Source: Wyeomyia smithii (Eukaryota; Arthropoda; Insecta; Diptera; Culicidae). From it: a DNA stretch of 64,000 bases. Location: NCBI RefSeq assembly GCF_029784165.1, contig NC_073694.1, positions 31,167,506 to 31,231,505 on the forward strand. The letters run 5' to 3'. The notes under the pieces are model-generated. The model had not been told where the DNA came from. It was given only the letters and a program-made list of their open reading frames with translations, and did not search any database. The translations under genes and the position numbers were made by a program. How positions within the stretch are numbered: position 1 is the stretch's first letter; each line of letters opens with the position of its first letter. Below are positions 47,655 to 58,231 of this stretch, in pieces.

Positions 47655-49528
47655 CAACACGTTGTCCTAGACGATTTCGATGGTCAAATTGGATGCTTTA
47701 TGCGAACAAAAAGCGGTTATATTTTATTCATCAATAAAGCTTAACCATGTATGTTCGGTTCGCATGGCACGACGTATAATATAGCTGGACTTCAGGCTAA
47801 ATTTCGGTTCACTGCCCCTGGTTTATTTACAGCACCATGAATGGAGGTAGTGCATAATGTAAGTGCAAATCCGAAGAGTCAATGTTGTCCGAAAATCAGT
47901 GTAAAAGTCTATGACATTTCCCGTCTTTTTATTCCATTCGTCTCCAATTTTCCGGTAAATTTTTTACCGAGTCTTGAAAACAAATATTTAGAAAATAATC
48001 GACACCAGTTTAAAATATATAAGAACATAGAGAATAAAATTTTATTTGAAAGCAAATGAGTTGAGAAAAGTTAAAACCTTGTAATATTTAAAAATTGCCG
48101 ACTAGCCCAAAACAAAATTCAGATAACGTATGGTACATATTTATTTTCTCACAATAACATTTGCTCACATGAGCCGAGTGCTCCTGGCCACCCTAATCTA
48201 GCTGGTGTGCCCTTAAGTCTTTCCCACATTTTTAAGCTAACCTAACTTGATATTCACTTCGGCCTTCCGCAAACCTGCGCCGTTAAAAATCACTGCCCTG
48301 CTGTGCAGCCTGCATGCCGTGGTAGCTGTGTCGTCCTTTTGTCGCAGGTTTGAACGCGCGGCCCAGCACCACTTCGATCGGTCCTTGATGGCATCCGAAG
48401 AACACACACCCCGGCCTCGCATGCGCACCTTTTCCACTGCGTTGTCCAGCACAGCGGCCTCGAAATGCGTGATTGCCGGTACCGGCACGAGTCCACTGTA
48501 AAACGCCCTCACCGTGTGAAGACCGTCCGGGACCTTGAATGAAAGTCGGGAAAAAGAACCCCTTAGCGGGGTCTGATTCCGTCTTGATGATGTTCTTTCG
48601 AGCTGTAGGTTTTCACGGTTCACAGTGATGTTTTTCTGAGCTGTAGATTTTTACGGTGAGCTGAGCTGGAGGTAGTTCACGCTGCTTGACAGTGACCGCC
48701 GTGTTCCTCTTCTAATTGCTGTCTCGTGGTTTACACGAGGCGAAAGTTTTCTAGTGCCGGCAACTGCTCTCGTGTTTCGCTTCAGACTGTCTTCGCGGAA
48801 GTCATCATGACGTTTCGATGATGAGATGTTGTCAAGCAAATTAATCCGATGGCAGAAAGTTTCAATACAAAGAGCCTTTATTTTCGGTTTGCGGGGGGGG
48901 GGGGGGGGTGGTATTCCACTAGCTTAGATTCTTTTTTCGGTTTATGTACCCTAAATATTTTTTTCTACGCTACAACCCTGGTGTGTAAATCACGAGCGAA
49001 CTTTTCACTCAACTTAGAACAAAATCAAAACTGAAAAGAGGAAGTTAATACCAAAAATTAAAATTCATTTAAAAATAACAAATATCATATGAAAATGTAA
49101 CGAAAATGGGAAAAATCAATAAGACTCAGTTTTGTACCGATATCACATATTATTAAATATTTTATGCAGAATATATATGGAAAAATATTAACGAGAATAA
49201 AAAGGGATAAATAATCGCATTAATATTTTCCGAAAATCCATGCGAATTCATTATACAAGACCTTTAAGTATTTGCGTCTAAAATGTTACTGGTTACTAAG
49301 CAGAATTGTTGTCAACTATTATTGCAAACTGGACCTTTTTCACCATTTCGACGCAATTTAACATAAGAGTACTGTCAATTGAAAAAAGTCACAAACAAAT
49401 AAAGGGCGAAAATAACAGAAACGATGAACGTAAAAAAATCGAAATAACTAAAAAGATAAATCAAAGAAATAGTTATCGGTTTCCGTTATACTCTACTAGA
49501 AAATTTTTTGGAAACAAATATTGAAATT
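47655..49528. other. intergenic, with one unexplained GC-rich block
   Basis: Upstream region of the IR gene, then a GC-rich block at 48237-48840. There the minus strand is open for 128 codons (ending ...GAGLRKAEVNIKLG at 48237) and the plus strand for 84. I recognise neither. A 15-base G run lies at 48894-48908. The rest is AT-rich and featureless. Confidence 0.4.
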
Positions 49529-49591
49529 CAGTCCGCGCAAATATATATTTCGACTGTGACGTACAGTCTTCCTCAGTGCTTATGTGGACTG
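49529..49591 (-). ncRNA. type I hammerhead ribozyme motif, upstream of a Penelope-like element
   Basis: Read on the minus strand: outer stem I strand CAGTCC, internal loop ACATAA, inner stem I GCA, core CTGAGGA (fits CUGANGA), then stem II as GACTG with loop TACGTCA and CAGTC. The core GAAA follows, then a very short A/T stem III (TATATA), the cleavage dinucleotide TT, inner stem I TGC, GC, and outer stem I GGACTG. All invariant core bases are present and three stems pair. The predicted cut is between 49540 and 49539. Hammerheads with minimal stem III are known from Penelope-like elements, and one lies directly downstream, but here the motif is on the strand opposite to its reading frame. Confidence 0.7.
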
Positions 49592-49765
49592 GTAAAGAGC
49601 AAAGCGTAAATCCTGTTTTTTTTTATTTTTAGTAGGTAAAAATGAGAAATTTAGCACTCTTAATTGGAGTTAGGTAGGGAATTATGCGGTCGATTGTTTA
49701 CCGTACCATGTCTGGGGTTTTTGGGGAGCAGATTGAATAGCCATGAGGGGTGATTACCTGCGTCT

Positions 49766-51912
49766 TTGTTGAGAAGCGTGCATGGTTTCAAGTTTCTTTA
49801 TAGTAAACTTAGCTCCACAACTCTGGAATGCTATTCACTTCATTTAAAACTTGCCAAAGAATTTCCTTTTAAATTCCAAAATTTTCTTACTAAAGTTAAA
49901 GTAGCCGAAAAGTGTGAAGGGGAAAGAAAACGAAAATTGGGATTGAAAAAGTTAAATCAACTGCTTCTACGAAATAACAGTAGTAGAAAGACTCCTCATT
50001 GACGACTTTGTGACCAATAGGTCTTCGTACGAGTTTTCACATCCCCAGCAAAATCTTCTAAATATGGGCCTTAACTTCGCAATTCCTTCACGACCCAATA
50101 TTGAACAATCGATCATCGATATAGAAGCTGGGATGGACAGTTGTAAACTATCCACAGAACTAACTGGTGAAGTACGCCAAATTTTTTCAAAAATTACTAA
50201 GACACTGCTACGTCATGAAAATTCGTCTGATATAAAGACAGTTGAGGAATTACGTAAAAAACCTGTTTTCTATTTAAAAGCAGATAAGGGAAACAAAACC
50301 GTTATCATGGACAAGTCTGACTATGATGAACAAATTACCCAAAAAAATTGATAAAGGTCCATATTGGCAACTGCGGCTTAATCCTCTTGCTGATATGGTA
50401 AAACGTGTCGAAAGTACAGTAAAAGAATGCAAACCCGTTTTGGGTAATGCGTTACAAAATCTTCGTGTTTCAAATCCAGTTCTTCCAAGAATAAAGGGTC
50501 TCCCCAAAATTCACAAACCTGGAAATGAAATGAGAGAAATTATCTCAGCGGTAGGGGCTCCCCCAGAAAAATTTGCTAAATGGCTGGTAAAAGAATTTCA
50601 AGCCATTTCCAAGAAATTTCCAAGTCGATCAGTAAAGAGCACCGGAGATTTCGTTGAAAATTTACGATCCTCGGGTAACATCCAATCTGATGAGATAATG
50701 GTTTCATTTGACGTTACGGCCTTATTTCCTAGCGTTCCAGTGAATGAAACCTTAAACCTTTTAGAGGACTGGCTTCTTTCCCAATATTCTGATAATACTT
50801 GGAAAAAGAAAGTTGACAGTTTGTTGAAACTTTCACGCCTTTGCATGAAAGAAAACTACTTCACATTTCGTGGTAAATTTTACAAACAGACTAAAGGGGC
50901 ACCAATGGGGAATCCTCTTTCTCCCTTTCTATGTGAGCTCTTCATGGCAAATATAGAGAGTACATTAGAGAAGAGGAACATCTCACCGATTCGATGGTAG
51001 AGGTATGTGGATGATATTTTTTGTATTTTGAAAAGGGCGGATCTTGAAACTTTTTTCATATCCCTTAATAATACCCATAAAAATATAAACTTCACAATTG
51101 AAAAAGAACTTAACAACAGACTCCCTTTCTTGGACGTCGTTGTAGTTAGAAAGTTTACGGACTTGGAATTTGAAATTTATCGGAAACCCACGAATACAAA
51201 ACGGGTAATATCTAACACTTCAAACCATCCCTTCCAGCATAAAATGGCATCCTTCCATCATATGATCCACCGCATGGAAACTTTACCTCTAAGTGAAGTA
51301 GCCAAGCAAAAGGAACTGGAATATATTTTCGAAATTGCTAAACTTAATGGCTACAATGAAAGTATCATTCAAGCCATTGTTGATAAAAAGAAGCGTGCTC
51401 AAATTCGGAAATCTTTTACAACACTCACCCCAATAACAGAAGATCTGAAAAGGGTAGCCGTTGAATATAACGTTAACTTGACACGCCCACTTCGTTCAAA
51501 ATTTCGGAAATTTGGGATGGATATTGTCTACACTAGTAGAAATACCCAACTCAAAACAAAATTGGGGTCTACCAAAGACCCTATTGATACCCTGAACAAA
51601 GCTGGAATTTATAAAATTGCATGCAGTCACTGTGACATGGTTTACATTGGACAAACTAAACGTAACCTAGGGATACGTTTCAAAGAACATTTCGCAGAAG
51701 TGACAAAAGCAAGTAAAGTTTCAAAAAATGCCCCACCACACCTTTCCAAATCAATAGTGGCTGAACATATTTTTAACGAGGAACATCCACTAACTTCGGA
51801 TAACATTCACCTCCTCCGCCCCGTTGATAATTTATGGAAATTAGACGTAGCTGAAAGTTTAGAAATTTATAAAAATATGCACGCAGACAGCTTTTGGAAA
51901 TTACTAAACTGA
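49766..51912 (+). pseudogene. Penelope-like RT with GIY-YIG endonuclease, disrupted
   Basis: Four open pieces in order. An N-terminal basic piece spans 49766-50002. Piece 2 (50010-50351) carries NLLNMGLNFAIPSR and VFYLKADKGNKTVIMDKSDYD. Piece 3 (50340-51000, another frame) has GLPKIHKPG, MVSFDVTALFPSVPVNETL and KGAPMGNPLSPFLCELFM. Piece 4 starts at 51001 with RYVDDIFCIL, then NRLPFLDVVV and IYRKPTNT, and ends with a GIY-YIG domain (GIYKIACSHCDMVYIGQTKRNLGIRFKEH) and ...ADSFWKLLN. The lesions are frame changes near 50005 and 50340 and an in-frame TAG at 50998-51000, immediately before the catalytic YVDD. Motif order and the GIY-YIG tail identify Penelope-like elements. As it stands it cannot make a full protein without readthrough. 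Confidence 0.88.
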
Positions 51913-51960
51913 AAAACATGATTAATATGAACTGACAAAAATGGGAAGAATAGATGATAT

Positions 51961-54299
51961 TGATAACAATGCGATCATAGCTAACAAAGATCGGAGCAAG
52001 CTGTGAATTTTACTTCAAAACTTTTTCGTTTTTGTGTATATTTATTTTAACTTACATTATTTCATTCAGAAATGAATGTTGATTAACAAGTTGGCCACCG
52101 ATGCGAAATTCGTATTTTGGCCAAATTTTCTGATGACCATAAACATCTATTACAGTATTTGACGAAAAAGATGTAGGAAAAATGTTATTCTTACCATGCC
52201 ACCGTTTAAGAGACCGTTTATGGCTGTTTTAAAAGGTTTATCAAATGATCAGACTGTTGATGAAATTAAAGATTGTTTAACAGAACTATTGGTTGGTAAA
52301 TGGCTGGGCGCGTGTAACTTGAGACCCTAATGTGGTCACTCGCCTTTGTCTAGCAACTCCTATACCAACCTCCACGAGGTGCCGACCGGGATACGAGTAA
52401 CCTTAGCGGAGATCGGGTATCAAACCCCCGGTGGATACTTTCATCGTAAGCTAGGACAGGACGTGACAAGTGGCTTCTAGTTAATCTTCTTTCCGTTCAA
52501 AATTGCCCTCATAAAACATTTTAATTTTTCGGCACGATTGCCAGTGTCGCCAAAAATATTTAATAAAGGAAATTTCAATAGACCTTTTTACGTACGAATA
52601 TGTTAGTGCAACTAGTTGAGGAAAATATTTACAAATAGCTGTTTTGTTCGCAATTCTATGTTTTTAGCAGCTGGAAAAATATTCAGTTGAACACTCATTA
52701 TATGTTTTAAACTTGTTTCTGAATAAATTTTTTCCTTCGTGATCAGAAATCGGAAGAAGCTGCTGAACATAATCGACTAAAAATGGTAAAAAGTGATAAA
52801 AGTCGAAGCAACGAGATGCGATGATTTACAATTTGGAGGAAACAAAAGCAACTTTACACGGGTTAACACGTTCACTAGTGTGCGTAGCTGAAAAGTCACT
52901 TATCTCTATACCTAGGGTTTTTCAAGTTCTGGGTTACAATTATAATTAGTTACTTAATATGGGTACTCAATGAATCTCGAATTGATTTGAAGATATATTT
53001 TGGATTTATTTGAACTAGTCATAAATTCAACTTATTCCTCTTGCTTTTCTTGAATTAAATCTGCAATCGTTTATCATAAGTAGTTTAAAAACATGATTAA
53101 TATTGCGAATGTTAATTTTCACAGATCCGGTGTATGAAAATGTTTCGAAAAGTTGTTGAACGAAACACAGTTCATCCACTTGGTATGCAGGAACAGTGTA
53201 AACCAAAAATATCGAAAGTTTTTGCTGCACGGCCAACCATACCGACTAAGAATAAAACTTAACAGTGCGCTAAATAAAATCGACCAATCAGAGAGGGCTT
53301 CCAGTTTGACAGAACTTTGGGTGACAGCCGAGTCTTCGGCAACCAGCTCGGCTGAATATTCTCGGCAAAATAGAATTTCGGGAAACCAGTGTTTGACAGA
53401 TGTAATTTTAAACCGAGAATTTCGGTACGCATTTGACTGCGCTCTCGGCAAATCTAACCGAGAGACGGCAAACTAGTCCAACGACCTTTAAGTTTTATAA
53501 GCTGAATGTTTCGGCTCAGTTTAGAGGCGATTTTTCAGCGGAATCCAATCGCAGAGAATAATTTCGCGAGAATCCAGTAGTTTTCTTTCAAAAAATAAAT
53601 TATAAGATGAATTTTAATAAGTAACCAAATTTATTCATTTTGAGGATTGAATGTTTACAGAATATTTACGTTCTCCTCTTGCGGTTTCTGTCGAACCGCG
53701 TCCATTTTTTTCTGAGGTGCTTTTTCCGCTCGGTGCTCGTTTGCACCTGAGGTGCTGCACGACTTTTACAACTACACTGTCAGTTCGCACGAGTCTGTCC
53801 TACACTTTTTTCGACTTCCAGCTTGTGAACATCTATAGTTTGCAAAAATTGTAGCAGAACTATTATCTGCTTTCTGTGTGCTCGTGCACAATTGTGCTAA
53901 TAAGTACAAAGAAAAATGGCGGCCAACCCGTTTTTGAGAATGAAAGCTGTGTTACCGAAACTCGGCAACGAACAAAATTCATGTCGAGATTTTAGTAATG
54001 TTTTTGCTGACCTCGATATCAACAGTGTTTAACGATAAATTCGGCAAAAAAATCAGACGTTTCAGAGTTTCGTTAAGCTTAGTTTTTTTGGCGAAGTCTC
54101 GGTAAAATAATCTGACGACTTTCGGCAACCGGGTGTTTTTGCTGAAATATCGGTTGAATCCCAAGTTGCTGATTGAAGTGATTGAGCCGATTGAGTGTGT
54201 AAGATGGCAGTCCCATCAGCAGGATGTAGGTATCGCGACCCTGGTAAGGTAGCATACCGAAATCTTTCCTATCCACGAACAGCGGAACAATCGACAAAA
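51961..54299. other. gene-less stretch with CCGAG-rich repeat cluster
   Basis: 51961-53280 shows no gene; a possible SINE-like segment lies at 52290-52490 but without clear box A/B or duplications. 53310-54190 is crowded with 'ccgag', 'ctcggcaa' and 'ctcggtaa' motifs in both orientations, like the element at 26.9-28.2 kb. Short frames there are not credible genes. Confidence 0.4.
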
Positions 54300-54895
54300 T
54301 CCTTGACTCCTAACACGGGAACAGAGAACGGAAAACGATTGAAAGTTGGGTACTTGGAACGTCCGATTTCTTAATGAACCGGCGCTAGATGGCTAGCTTG
54401 CTCGAGAACTACAGCGGCAAGGAAACGATTGCGAATGTGCCAGAAAACGACGGACGAGAGGAACCGTGCCAGGAGCCACATGCTCACTGTGGCTACGCGT
54501 CAAAACAGAGAGATACGGGGAGCTGCCGAAAATAGAGTCCGCCGTAGGAAGAAGCAGGTGCCTGCAAGCGCAGAAGACAACTTTGCTAGAAACGACGTGC
54601 GGAGCTTCTATAGAACAGTCAACAAAGTCGGAAGTAGGAATTTTCCTGTGCCGGTAATGTGTAATGACAAGGGCGGCAACCTGCTTACAAATAAACCGAC
54701 GGTTGCAGCCAGGTGCAAGGATCACTTTCAGTTGCTATTGAACGGTGAAAAGCGAGAGGAGCAAAACAGGAACGGGATGAGGGTTATGAGCGACGAAAAG
54801 CTGAGGAGCCTTTAAAAAAGAAGGGGGTTAAAAAGGCGTTTAGTGAGCTGAAAGACGTCAAGGCCGCTGGGAAAGATAATACCCCACCCAAGCAG
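54300..54895 (+). pseudogene. RTE-like LINE fragment (internally deleted)
   Basis: Starts with a degraded endonuclease N-terminus (about 54335-54380, 'KVGYLERPIS' in place of a GTWNVRSLNE-like motif). It then jumps to the linker before the reverse transcriptase (54430-54815: KRNRARSHMLTV-like, RRRKKQ, FYRTVNKVGSRNFPVPVMCNDKGGNLLTN). It stops at ...VKAAGKDNTP near 54890. An internal deletion and a stop at 54815 make it non-functional. Same family as the relics at 43.5 and 60.5 kb. Confidence 0.65.
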
Positions 54896-55238
54896 CACTT
54901 GCAACATGTTTTCAAATGAGACTACTCAATATTTGTTGTTTCAAAACTTTTTAACGGTGCAAGAAACTTTTTCGGTTACTCTGAAGAAATATAAAAGAAT
55001 TGAGCAACATTTCGCTATTTACGTGTGTCATTCTCGTAACTGAAAACTAGAAAATGTTCAATAGTTTTCTGCAATCTATTTCCAACTGCATATTTCATGA
55101 TGCTTTTAAATAACGATAATGTCACATGATGTTGCATATTGTTGTTTCACAAACGTTTTCTTTTAAGGAAAGCAAACTAGTGATGAAAATGTGTAGCAAC
55201 ATCTTGTTGAACCATATATTTGCTAAAATTACCACACA
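54896..55238. other. gene-less stretch left of the copia element
   Basis: AT-rich, no recognisable features; it ends in the GTAAA target duplication of the retrotransposon at 55239-55243. Confidence 0.5.
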
Positions 55239-55243
55239 GTAAA

Positions 55244-55753
55244 TGTTGAGATAAATCTGATCACAACAATTTTAGAGTACATTTCATAACCCATAACCCA
55301 TGTACTTTGATCAGTTTTTTTTTTATTCTCGCTTATTTTCCGTCGGTCTAGTTCCGCCACTGTTGTGGCCAATCACCGACGCCCAGGGAGGCGACTCCAC
55401 ACCCAGGACCCTAACTCACGACCCGTTTATTAACAGACCGGCGCCAACGGCTTTACTTCCTCATGCGATGGAAGGCGTGATCCCAGAGATTTTTCGCCTC
55501 AGAAAATCTCCCGGTGTCGGCTAGGATTGAATCTAGACTAGTTGGGTTGGTTGTGAGTTGATCACGCCACCTCACAACCATCGACACCTATGTCGGCGGT
55601 GGGATTCGAACCCAGGCGTCGAGCGTGGTTGGCGGAGACGTTACCAACCCGCTCGTACTTTGATCAGTTGACAACTATGTATATTCATGACAATAAACTC
55701 TTTCACTTTGGTTTTGGATACAACACGAGCAAGTCCTGTTTTTATTCTTTTCA
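55244..55753 (+). repeat. 5' LTR of the copia element (split by a SINE)
   Basis: TGTTGAGATAAATCTGATCA ... TTCTTTTCA. 510 bp as found; removing the 340 bp SINE and one copy of its 13 bp duplication leaves 157 bp identical to the 3' LTR. Confidence 0.93.
55315..55654 (-). mobile_element. tRNA-derived SINE inserted in the 5' LTR
   Basis: Reverse-oriented copy of the SINE at 20459-20808, with box B GGGATTCGAACCC on the plus strand and a T-run (its A tail) at the left. It is flanked by a perfect 13 bp duplication GTACTTTGATCAG (55302-55314, 55655-55667). The head lacks about 12 bases around box A compared with the 20.4 kb copy. Confidence 0.93.
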
Positions 55754-55754
55754 G

Positions 55755-55770
55755 GTTATGTGCCCAGCCT
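55755..55770 (+). other. primer binding site (half tRNA-iMet type)
   Basis: GGTTATGTGCCCAGCC, one base after the 5' LTR. Drosophila copia is primed by an internal fragment of initiator tRNA-Met, whose anticodon-stem complement reads GGTTATGGGCCCAGC; this site differs at one base in that region. Confidence 0.6.
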
Positions 55771-55852
55771 AACCTATAGTGCGCGTGGTAAAAACGTGTA
55801 GTTAGGAACGTTTTATTTTTCACGGTCAAATAGATTGCGGATTTTTATTACG

Positions 55853-56395
55853 ATGGAAGAGGACCGAAAAGTTTACCTGTTCGACGGTACAAATTTCGCA
55901 AACTGGAGTTTCCGGATGGAAGTGCATTTGGAGGAGCTGGGTCTCCTGGAATGCATTCAACAATTGCCGGAAGATGTTGAAGAATATCGAGTGCTGGAAA
56001 ACGATAGTACCGAGGTTAAACAGGCGAAGGGAAAATCACTGCAAAAACGGCAAACAAATGACATTCGATGCAAATCAGTTCTGATTCGTAACATCGCAGA
56101 TTCACAGCTTGAATATGTCAAGCAGAAACGGAATCCGGTGGAAATTTGGCAAGCTTTGCAGAATGCGTTTGCACGTAAGGGAATTTCCGGGCAGTTTTTC
56201 TTGCTGAAAAAGTTGTTGGCACTACAATTCGAGACCGGTACGATGGAGCAACATATATTGCTGTTTGATAGAACTGTCCGCGATGTTGATTCGGCAGGTA
56301 TAAAACTGGATGAGCGGCTAGTTGTGTTTTTCTTGTTACAATCGATGCCCCGTTCGTATGGTAACCTGGTAACTGTGCTTGAAACGCTATCATAA
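55853..56395 (+). pseudogene. copia gag N-terminal part, ended by an internal stop
   Basis: Begins MEEDRKVYLFDGTNFANWSFRMEVHLEE, the usual copia gag start (FDGxNFxxWxxxM). It runs 180 codons to a TAA at 56393-56395 after ...VLETLS. The same frame continues directly (EKCTLDFVRARLLNE...), so the stop is a nonsense change inside gag and not its natural end. Confidence 0.85.
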
Positions 56396-58231
56396 GAAAA
56401 GTGTACTTTAGATTTTGTGCGGGCACGATTGCTTAATGAGAGTGTAAAACGCGCAAATAGCGACGACGTAGTAGCTAATTCAGACTCCACTGCCTTTGTC
56501 GGGAGAGGAAAAAGAAACATCAAACAGATTAAGTGTTTCTCGTGCGGAAAAATGGGACACAAGCGCGCGGAGTGTCCGAATCTGAATAATAAGGTACTTA
56601 AGGGTACGAAGAAAAACCTGCATAAAGTGAAAGCACACGTGAGTGAGGAAGAAATAGTGTTCGTGAGCCATGCAGTTGGTAAAAATGCAGAGGATTTCCG
56701 GCAAAGTGACAGCTCTTGGATTCTTGATTCTGGCGCTTCCGACCATATGGTTGGAACAATAGATTGGTTACGCGACGTGAAGAAATTGGACAATCCGGTG
56801 TTAATCAAAGTTGCTTCTGGAGAGACGCTTGTGAGTAACCACTCTGGTTTTGTTGATATAGTGTCAAAGATAGGAAGCAAAAGATTAAACAGCATTGTCA
56901 GTGAAGTTCTCTATGTCCCGGGACTGCAGTACAATTTATTTTCGATTCAACGTATCGGGCAGTTGGGCATGGAAGTATGTTTCAAAAAGAATAGTGCCGA
57001 GATTCTTCGAAACGGCGAAGTCGTTTGCACTGCAAAACGAAAATACAAATTGTACGAAATGAACGTTAATGTGTCGCGTGTGAATGAGCCAGCTGCTCTA
57101 GTGTCCCAAAATATTATCGGAAATGAAGAGTTATGGCACCGGCGTTTTGGCCATATCGGGCGAAGTGGGCTTGTAAAGATAGTTGCTTTTGGTATGGTAA
57201 ATGGCATGACGCTGAAGAAATGCGAAATAGGAAAACGAGTAGTTTGCGAACCTTGTCTTAAAGGCAAGCAAATGCGAAAGCCTTTCATTGAGGTGCCTTT
57301 GCCTCGAAGCACCCGTCCTCTCGAGCTTATTCATAGCGACGTTTGTGGTGCCATGACACCGACGGCTTACAACGGTAGAAGATATTTTGTTTCCTTCACG
57401 GATGACTACTCCCACTTCACCGCTGTATATATATTGAGAACGAAAGATGAGGTGCTTGAAGCCTTTCAAACTTATGTCGCTATGGCAGAAGCTCACTTCG
57501 ACAGTTCTATTTCTCGCCTACGATGCGATAATGGAGGGGAATATGTAGGAACAGCCTTTCGTGATTATTGCCGAGTACGGGGTATACAACTCGAGTACAC
57601 TGTTCCGTACTCACCACAACAGAATGGAGTCAGCGAAAGACTTAATCGCACGGTGATGGAAAAAGCTAGATCTATGATCGAGGATGCTGGAATATCGAAG
57701 ACACTGTGGTGTGAAGCGGTTCAAGCGGCAATATTCGTGATTAACCGAAGTCCAACGACAGCGTTAATCGCCAACAAGACGCCATACGAAATGTGGTACG
57801 GTCACAAGCCAAACGTTTCGAAATTTCGCATATTCGGTGCGAGAGCTTTCAGTTTCGTACCAAAAGAGAAACGGAACAAATTAGAGGCTAGAAGCAAGAA
57901 CTGTTTTTTCGTTGGGTACGGAAGCAACGGCTATCGATTATGGGATGGTCATAAGGTTTACATCGCTCGAGATGTGATTGTAGAAGAGTTACCATTGATT
58001 ACCAATAAAGTTCAGATGCCTGTAACAAAATGCAGCAGTATTAATGTTGAACTGGCAGGTCCCTCGGCAGGTGGTTCCGGAGTTTCTTCAATTTGTCCTT
58101 CAGAGAGTTCTTCGGTCGATTCTATGGAACCGCAGACGACTGCTATAGATCCTGTTGTCGAACAACTGGAAGCCAACGACGAAGAAGAAGAATTTAATGA
58201 CTGCCAGGATGAAATGGAGCCGGGAGAATGA
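56396..58231 (+). pseudogene. copia gag-pol: zinc knuckle, protease, integrase
   Basis: In frame with the preceding gag piece. It shows a CCHC zinc knuckle (CFSCGKMGHKRAEC), an aspartic protease active site (WILDSGASDHM), the integrase HHCC zinc-binding region (LWHRRFGHIG ... CEPCLKGKQ), and an integrase core with Asp in HSDVCG, Asp in CDNGGEY and Glu near QNGVSERLNRT. It ends at 58231 after an acidic stretch because of a frameshift located between about 58190 and 58230. The product would be cleaved to give protease and integrase in virus-like particles. Confidence 0.9.

Larger units (their letters stand above)
49529..51960 (+). mobile_element. Penelope-like retroelement
   Basis: Span from the hammerhead motif to just after the GIY-YIG coding end. 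It contains a reverse transcriptase of Penelope type and a C-terminal GIY-YIG endonuclease. I could not find a second copy of the 5' region downstream, so pseudo-LTRs and exact ends are not defined. Confidence 0.7.

Noticed and set aside
54079..54297. Possible ionotropic receptor fragment (GRDTYILLMGLPSY)
   Set aside because: Only six consecutive residues (DTYILL) match the IR at 45-47 kb, and the surrounding sequence belongs to a repeat cluster; too little to support homology.
56118..56895. Minus-strand frames opposite the copia coding region
   Set aside because: They are antisense shadows of gag-pol.
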